Of a stretch of 6,397 bases of DNA, positions 1-6,397 are shown one piece after another (the first letter of the stretch is position 1; every line of letters starts with the position of its first letter). A program made the position numbers and the translations under genes. The stretch is taken from positions 1 to 6,397 of the forward strand of contig JAJYQH010000106.1 in assembly GCA_021794705.1 (NCBI GenBank). The letters run 5' to 3'. This DNA comes from Actinomycetes bacterium. GTDB taxonomy: Bacteria > Actinomycetota > Actinomycetes > Propionibacteriales > Propionibacteriaceae. The notes beneath the pieces were generated by a model, which did not search any database, was not told the origin of the DNA, and saw only the letters and a program-made list of their open reading frames with translations.

Positions 1-2
1 AG

Positions 3-1358
3 TACCTCTACCCGGGCCTGCTGCTGCTGCTCGCGCTGCAGGTCTGGCCCACCGTCTACACGATCAGCCTGGCGTTCACGAACTATGGCGACGGGCACAT
101 CGTCAGCAAGCAGGAGTCGATCAACCAGATCACCGCGAACTCCGTCGTCGAGGTGCCCGGCTCCCCGCGCTACCAGCTCACGGTTGCCGTGGTGCAGGGC
201 CAGGACCCGGCCACCGGCGCCCTCCACTTCCTCCTCGTCAACCCGACCGACAAGGCGCTCTCCGTGGGCACCGCCAAGGGCCTGCAGCCGCTGCCCAGCA
301 GCGGCATCCAGTTCTACTCCGACGGGCGGATCAAGTCCGCACCCGGCTACACCACCCTGACGCCCAAGCAGGTCAATGCCCGCAGCAAGGACCTCCAGGC
401 GTTCTCCGTGCCCACTCCCCCGACCGGCGGCATCAAGTCGGTCGGCCTGTCCGAGGCGTACAAGGGCGAGTCGACGATCAGCTACGACGCGAAGAGCGAC
501 ACGCTCACCGACTCCCAGACGCACAAGGTCTACCACGCGGTGAACGGACGCTGGGTCGCCGCCGACGGCACCAGCTTCCCCACCGGATGGAAGGAGAACG
601 TCGGCTGGGCGAACTTCAAGTCGGTGGTCACCAACCAGACCCTGCGCGACGGCTTCGTCGGCGTCTTCATCTGGAACGTCGTCTTCGCCGTCGTCTCGGT
701 CGGCTCGACGTTCCTGCTCGGCATGCTGCTCGCCCTGCTGTTCAACTCCCCGCGGCTGCGGTTCAAGGGCGTCGGCCGGGCGATCCTCATCATGCCCTAC
801 GCCGTTCCGGGCTTCGTCACCGCGCTCACGTGGTACTCGATGTTCAACCCGCAGTTCGGCCTCATCAACAACATGCTGCACGTGAACATCGACTGGTACG
901 ACAGCCCCAACCTCATGCGGGCGGCGATCCTCATCACCAACCTCTGGCTGGGCTTCCCCTACATGTTCATCGTGTGCACCGGCGCCCTGCAGTCGATCCC
1001 GAACGACGTCAAGGAGGCGGCCAAGATCGACGGGGCCAGCTGGCGGCAGACCGTCCAGCGGGTGATCATGCCGCTGCTGATCGTCGCCGTCGGCCCCCTG
1101 CTGGTCGGCTCGTTCGCCTTCAACTTCAACAACTTCTCGCTCATCTGGCTGTTCAGCCAGGGCGGCCCGTTCCACCCGAACGACACGTCCATCGGCTACA
1201 CCGATCTCCTCATCACCTACGCCTACCGGCTCGCCTTCGGCGGCGCCGGCAGCAACTACGGGCTGGCCTCGGCCATCTCCATCTTCATCTTCCTGATCGT
1301 CGCGTCCATGTCGGCCATCGGCTTCGCCCGGTCGAAGGCATGGGAAGAGGTGAACTGA
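3..1358 (+). CDS. malF: Maltose/maltodextrin ABC transporter permease MalF (5' end missing)
   Basis: One of the two membrane subunits forming the channel of a maltose/maltodextrin ABC importer in the cytoplasmic membrane. The reading frame is open from base 3, giving 451 residues; the start codon and N-terminal helices lie upstream. The fragment opens in a helix (YLYPGLLLLLALQ) that matches the third helix of E. coli MalF, including the following FTNY. About 190 hydrophilic residues follow (roughly 27-215), corresponding to the periplasmic P2 domain. Five more helices lie at about 218-247, 256-281, 304-330, 357-385 and 420-443. The ATPase-docking EAA loop is at 338-345 (EAAKIDGA). MalF hallmarks are FNFNNF (373-378), GGP (387-389) and GYTDLL (398-403). 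An internal ATG at 153 is not the true start, because homology continues upstream of it. The stop is followed after one base by malG, so the two genes are probably translationally coupled. Maltodextrin as substrate is inferred from family similarity; a related alpha-glucoside such as trehalose is possible. Confidence 0.93.
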   Translation, partial: YLYPGLLLLLALQVWPTVYTISLAFTNYGDGHIVSKQESINQITANSVVEVPGSPRYQLTVAVVQGQDPATGALHFLLVNPTDKALSVGTAKGLQPLPSSGIQFYSDGRIKSAPGYTTLTPKQVNARSKDLQAFSVPTPPTGGIKSVGLSEAYKGESTISYDAKSDTLTDSQTHKVYHAVNGRWVAADGTSFPTGWKENVGWANFKSVVTNQTLRDGFVGVFIWNVVFAVVSVGSTFLLGMLLALLFNSPRLRFKGVGRAILIMPYAVPGFVTALTWYSMFNPQFGLINNMLHVNIDWYDSPNLMRAAILITNLWLGFPYMFIVCTGALQSIPNDVKEAAKIDGASWRQTVQRVIMPLLIVAVGPLLVGSFAFNFNNFSLIWLFSQGGPFHPNDTSIGYTDLLITYAYRLAFGGAGSNYGLASAISIFIFLIVASMSAIGFARSKAWEEVN

Positions 1359-1359
1359 C

Positions 1360-2274
1360 ATGACCACCGCCACCCTCACCCGCAGGCCGTCGCGCAGCGG
1401 CGAGACGCCCCGACGCCGGCACGTCCCCCGCCGCGTGCTCATCGGCGACATCGGCCTGCACCTCGGAGTCCTCGTGGCCCTGCTGTGGGCGATCTTCCCC
1501 CTCGTGTACATCCTCTCGGCGGCGCTCAACCCGTCCGGGTCGCTCGACACCTCGCAGCTGTTCCCCACCTCGTTCTCGCTGACGAACTTCCGGTTCCTGT
1601 TCACCACGCCGAACTGGGACTTCCCGCGGTGGATGTGGAACTCCCTGCTGGTGTGCTTCCTCAACGCCCTCATCGCGGTGTTCATCGGCTCCTGCGCCGC
1701 GTTCGCCTTCTCCCGGCTGAGGTTCCGCGGACGCCGGGCCGGCCTCGCCGGGCTGCTGCTGCTGCAGATGTTCCCCGCCACGCTCGCGTTCGTCGCGCTG
1801 TACATCACGTTCTCGCACATCGGCGACGTCGTGCCCACCTTCGGGCTCAACTCGGTGTGGGGCCTCATCCTCGCCTACGCCGGCGGGGCGATGGGCGCCA
1901 ACGTGTGGCTGCTCAAGGGCTACTTCGACACCGTCCCGAAGGAACTCGACGAGGCGGCCATCGTCGACGGCGCCACGCACGCCCGCACCTTCTTCACCAT
2001 CGTGCTGCCGCTCGTGGCCCCGATCCTCGTCACCGTGTTCATGCTCAGCTTCATCGGCACCTTCAGCGAGTTCCTCATCGCCGGCCTGTTCCTCCAGGAC
2101 AACGACAAGTGGACCGTGGCCGTCGGCCTCTACGGGCTGCTGCGGGCCGACCGGAACAAGTATTTCGGGCCGTTCTGCGCCGGTGCGATGCTGTCGACCA
2201 TCCCCGTCATGGTGCTGTACTTCGCCTTCCAGCGGCAGCTCACCGGCGGCCTCACCGCGGGCTCGGTCAAGTGA
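1360..2274 (+). CDS. malG: Maltose/maltodextrin ABC transporter permease MalG
   Basis: Partner membrane subunit to MalF. The 304 residues are close to the 296 of E. coli MalG, so the gene looks complete. An Arg-rich cytoplasmic N-terminus (residues 8-25) precedes the first helix (about 33-55). The core of further helices contains the EAA loop at 198-205 (EAAIVDGA), which docks on the ATPase. The stretch LLKGYFDT just before the loop and the C-terminal ending LTGGLTAGSVK closely resemble E. coli MalG (LIKGYFET, LVNGLTAGGVK). The ATG is one base after the malF stop and has a good ribosome binding site, GGGAAGAGG at 1342-1350, nine bases upstream inside the malF end. No ATPase gene follows. In many actinobacteria, sugar importers of this class share a distant MsiK-type ATPase, which would fit, but that is inference. 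Sugar specificity depends mainly on the binding protein outside the window. Confidence 0.94.
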   Translation: MTTATLTRRPSRSGETPRRRHVPRRVLIGDIGLHLGVLVALLWAIFPLVYILSAALNPSGSLDTSQLFPTSFSLTNFRFLFTTPNWDFPRWMWNSLLVCFLNALIAVFIGSCAAFAFSRLRFRGRRAGLAGLLLLQMFPATLAFVALYITFSHIGDVVPTFGLNSVWGLILAYAGGAMGANVWLLKGYFDTVPKELDEAAIVDGATHARTFFTIVLPLVAPILVTVFMLSFIGTFSEFLIAGLFLQDNDKWTVAVGLYGLLRADRNKYFGPFCAGAMLSTIPVMVLYFAFQRQLTGGLTAGSVK

Positions 2275-2314
2275 GCCGGCGTCCCTCCCCCACCACGACG
2301 ACGGGCTCCACTCG

Positions 2315-3331
2315 ATGACCGGAACGCTGCGGCTCGCCGACATCGCCGCCCAGGCGAGGGTCAGCGAGTCCACGGTGTCGCGGGTGCTCAACAACAAGCC
2401 CGTCGTCTCCGATCGCGCCCGCCAGGCCGTGCTCACGGCGATCGACATCCTCGGCTACGAGCGGCCCTCGGCGTTGCGCCGGCACGCGACCGGCCTGGTC
2501 GGGCTCATCGTGCCCGAGCTCACCAACCCGATCTTCCCGGCCTTCGCCCAGGTGATCGAGGCGGCGCTCAGCCGGTCCAGCTACACCGCCGTGCTCTGCG
2601 CCCAGGCCGCGGGCGGCGTCACCGAGGACGAGTACATCGAGCTGCTCCGCGACCGCGGGACGGCGGGGATCCTGTTCGTGGGCGGACTGCACGCCGACTC
2701 GCGCAGCGACCTGCAGCGCTACCGCACGCTCATCGCCGACGGGCTGCCGATCGTCTTCATCAACGGCACCCGGCCGGAGATCGCGGTGCCGGCGGTGGGC
2801 TCCGACGACCGGCAGGCCGTCGACCAGGCGGTGCACCACCTCGCCCAGCTCCGCCACCGCCGGATCGGGATGGCGCTCGGACCCGACCGCTACATCGTCG
2901 TCCAGCAGAAGCTGGAGGCGTTCGGGCCCGCCCTCGCCCGTCACATCGGCCCGGACGCCGAGCCGCTGGTCGAGCACAGCCAGTTCAGCGTCGAGGGCGG
3001 CGCGGTGGCGGCCGCGCGACTGCTGGCCCGCGGAGCGACGGGGATCATCACGGGGTCGGACATCATGGCCCTCGGAGCGATCGGTGCGGTGCGCAGCGCA
3101 GGTCTGCGGGTGCCCGAGGACGTCTCGGTGATCGGCTACGACGACTCGGTCATCATGCCGTTCACCGACCCGCCGCTCACCACCATGCGACAGAACGTCA
3201 CGGCGATCGGGGAGGCCGCGGTCGCCGCGCTGCTCGAACAGATCGAGGGGCGACCGGTCACGGCGGCCGAGTACCTGTTCCGCCCGCAACTGGTGGTGCG
3301 GGGCTCGACCGGCCCGGCGCCCGAGCACTGA
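2315..3331 (+). CDS. LacI-family transcriptional regulator, probable maltose-operon regulator
   Basis: A 338-residue DNA-binding regulator of the usual LacI/GalR length. The N-terminal helix-turn-helix spans residues 7-26 (LADIAAQARVSESTVSRVLN), followed by NKPVVSDRAR and the LGY (46-48) leading to the hinge. The hinge, YERPSALRRHATG, lacks the common YRPNxxARxL pattern; I recall a similar short hinge in a subgroup of actinobacterial LacI proteins. The effector domain begins at LVGLIVPELTNPIFP (61-75), resembling periplasmic sugar-binding proteins, and contains GYDD (274-277) followed by PPLTTMRQ. The chosen ATG gives the expected N-terminus; the open frame extends upstream only into malG in another frame. 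The Shine-Dalgarno match is poor (GACGGG near 2299-2304), so translation may depend on coupling to malG, 40 bp upstream. Position after malFG suggests it represses that operon in response to maltose or a derivative. I leave the symbol blank because target and effector are inferred from position. Confidence 0.92.
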   Translation: MTGTLRLADIAAQARVSESTVSRVLNNKPVVSDRARQAVLTAIDILGYERPSALRRHATGLVGLIVPELTNPIFPAFAQVIEAALSRSSYTAVLCAQAAGGVTEDEYIELLRDRGTAGILFVGGLHADSRSDLQRYRTLIADGLPIVFINGTRPEIAVPAVGSDDRQAVDQAVHHLAQLRHRRIGMALGPDRYIVVQQKLEAFGPALARHIGPDAEPLVEHSQFSVEGGAVAAARLLARGATGIITGSDIMALGAIGAVRSAGLRVPEDVSVIGYDDSVIMPFTDPPLTTMRQNVTAIGEAAVAALLEQIEGRPVTAAEYLFRPQLVVRGSTGPAPEH

Positions 3332-3376
3332 TCCGCCGCGCCCGCGCCACATTCCACCTGGTCAGAAGCCGGCCCT

Positions 3377-3415
3377 CAAAGCCGACCCCGCCGCAGCGCG
3401 ACGGGGTCGGCTTTG
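3377..3415 (+). terminator. Strong hairpin, likely terminator of the mal operon and regulator
   Basis: A perfect 14-bp inverted repeat (CAAAGCCGACCCCG at 3377-3390, CGGGGTCGGCTTTG at 3402-3415) encloses an 11-base loop. It begins 45 bases after the regulator stop. The right arm ends in CTTTG followed by TAGGTTTG, so the T-tract is short and interrupted, as is common in high-GC genomes. It has A-runs on the left and T-runs on the right, so it could act in both directions. It separates the sugar operon from hppA. Termination is inferred from structure and place. Confidence 0.8.
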
Positions 3416-3437
3416 TAGGTTTGAAGCAGACTAGAAC
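3416..3437 (+). promoter_or_regulatory. Possible hppA promoter region
   Basis: This is the only comparatively A/T-rich patch between the terminator hairpin and hppA. It contains two weak -10 candidates: TAGGTT (3416-3421), which fits the TANNNT pattern, and TAGAAC (3432-3437), which lacks the final T. Neither has a convincing -35 element at 16-18 bases. TTGAAG at 3421-3426 resembles a -35 but has no acceptable -10 at the right distance. hppA needs a promoter after the terminator, so one probably lies here, but the exact site is not determined by sequence. Confidence 0.25.
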
Positions 3438-3487
3438 CAGGCCGATCAGGGCCGTTCCGCCGCCCGATCGCACCGGTCAACGCCAAT

Positions 3488-3495
3488 GAAGAAGG
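3488..3495 (+). promoter_or_regulatory. Ribosome binding site deciding the hppA start
   Basis: The purine run GAAGAAGG lies six bases before GTG at 3502 and directly abuts an in-frame TTG at 3496. The spacing suits GTG and is impossible for TTG, so GTG 3502 is chosen. An ATG at 3486 is in a different frame and is not the hppA start. Confidence 0.75.
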
Positions 3496-3501
3496 TTGAT
3501 C

Positions 3502-6078
<2,577 letters not shown>

Positions 6079-6088
6079 CCACCCGAGC

Positions 6089-6120
6089 GGTCCGGCGGTT
6101 CCCGCGTGGACCGCCGGGCC
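6089..6120 (+). terminator. GC-rich hairpin after hppA, possible terminator
   Basis: An 11-bp stem (GGTCCGGCGGT at 6089-6099, ACCGCCGGGCC at 6110-6120) with one G-U pair encloses a 10-base loop, starting ten bases after the hppA stop. No T-tract follows, so it is either a high-GC-type terminator or an RNA-stabilising 3' hairpin. Its right arm overlaps where the -35 region of the thrC promoter would lie. Confidence 0.5.
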
Positions 6121-6132
6121 GTCCCGTCTGGG

Positions 6133-6138
6133 TAGAGT
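6133..6138 (+). promoter_or_regulatory. -10 element of a probable leaderless thrC promoter
   Basis: TAGAGT fits the actinobacterial TANNNT -10 pattern. It ends six bases before the GTG at 6145, so transcription would begin on the first base of the start codon. No clear -35 hexamer is seen; the expected position (about 6110-6116) lies in the right arm of the preceding hairpin. No purine-rich ribosome binding site is present before GTG, which supports the leaderless reading. Confidence 0.6.
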
Positions 6139-6144
6139 CGCGAC

Positions 6145-6397
6145 GTGCGCTACATCTCCACCCGCTCGCTGCCGGGCAGTGCCGGACGCCGCTTCAGCGA
6201 CATCCTGCTCGAGGGCCTGGCTCCGGACGGAGGGTTGTACCTGCCCGAGCGCTACCCCGATCTCTCGGGCCGGCTCGACGAGCTGCGGGCGGCCCTCGAC
6301 GAGAGCTACGCGGCGCTGGCGGCGTCCGTGCTGCGGGAGTTCGTCGACGACATTCCTGGTGCCGACCTCGACGACCTCTGCGCCCGCGCCTACTCGC
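6145..6397 (+). CDS. thrC: Threonine synthase ThrC (3' end missing)
   Basis: Pyridoxal-phosphate enzyme converting O-phospho-L-homoserine to L-threonine, the last step of threonine biosynthesis, in the cytoplasm. Only the first 84 codons are in the window; full-length members of this class are usually over 400 residues. The N-terminus MRYISTR (1-7) and FSDILLEGLAPDGGLYLPE (17-35) are diagnostic of the E. coli/fungal-type threonine synthase N-terminal domain. The PLP-binding lysine lies beyond the edge and cannot be checked. The GTG is chosen because homology begins exactly there and the promoter -10 abuts it. Transcription appears independent of hppA, with a hairpin and its own promoter between them. 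The presence of homoserine pathway neighbours cannot be judged from this window. Confidence 0.93.
   Translation, partial: MRYISTRSLPGSAGRRFSDILLEGLAPDGGLYLPERYPDLSGRLDELRAALDESYAALAASVLREFVDDIPGADLDDLCARAYS

Noticed and set aside
153..155. ATG at 153 as the malF start
   Set aside because: The same frame is open to the left edge and encodes a helix and FTNY matching E. coli MalF, so 153 is internal.
2183..2314. N-terminal extension of the LacI-type regulator from an ATG inside malG
   Set aside because: The extra 44 residues are Ser/Pro-rich and read through malG in another frame; the helix-turn-helix begins properly after the ATG at 2315.
1285..2448. A 387-codon - strand open frame across malG
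   Set aside because: Antisense shadow of malG with low-complexity acidic/basic composition and no domain; malG is unambiguous.
3441..3480. Possible operator palindromes before hppA (GGCCGATCAGGGCC, ACCGGT)
   Set aside because: Both are short, and such matches are expected by chance in GC-rich DNA; neither resembles an extended LacI-type operator.
3496..3501. TTG at 3496 as the hppA start
   Set aside because: The purine-rich ribosome binding site directly abuts it, leaving no spacer; GTG at 3502 has correct spacing.

Overview
The window is high-GC DNA whose third codon positions are strongly G/C-rich throughout. The gene content (an enteric-like maltose ABC transporter, a LacI-family regulator, a divergent proton pyrophosphatase and threonine synthase), the GTG starts and one apparently leaderless gene suggest an actinobacterium. 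The pyrophosphatase is of the kind described from Cellulomonas fimi. I cannot name the genus from the sequence alone. All supported genes lie on the + strand. There is no sign of mobile elements, CRISPR arrays, tRNA or rRNA.

Region 1 (1-3331) is the distal part of a maltose/maltodextrin uptake operon. It begins inside malF, whose 5' end is outside the window. malF is followed after one base by a complete malG, and 40 bp later by a LacI-family regulator. MalF and MalG form the membrane channel of an ABC importer. The binding protein and ATPase are not in the window; the binding protein is probably upstream. The regulator probably controls this operon. A perfect 14-bp hairpin at 3377-3415 closes the unit.

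Region 2 (3416-6078) is a large hppA gene for a membrane-integral, proton-pumping pyrophosphatase. It carries the complete set of pyrophosphate and magnesium ligands, but in divergent sequence surroundings. It matches the Na+-regulated, K+-independent H+-PPase subfamily rather than the canonical plant or Streptomyces type. Its N-terminus is unusual: it reads as a lipoprotein signal peptide with a clean lipobox (L-A-G-C, Cys33), followed by a Ser/Gly-rich linker before the first pump helix.

Region 3 (6079-6397) holds a GC-rich hairpin and then the first 84 codons of thrC (threonine synthase), which runs off the right edge. A TAGAGT -10 hexamer ends exactly six bases before the GTG start and there is no Shine-Dalgarno sequence, so thrC is probably transcribed as a leaderless mRNA.

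Most of the window is recognisable metabolism and transport. The points worth a second look are the apparent lipoprotein N-terminus on the divergent pyrophosphatase, the leaderless thrC promoter and the large P2-like periplasmic domain of MalF. I see no wholly new system.
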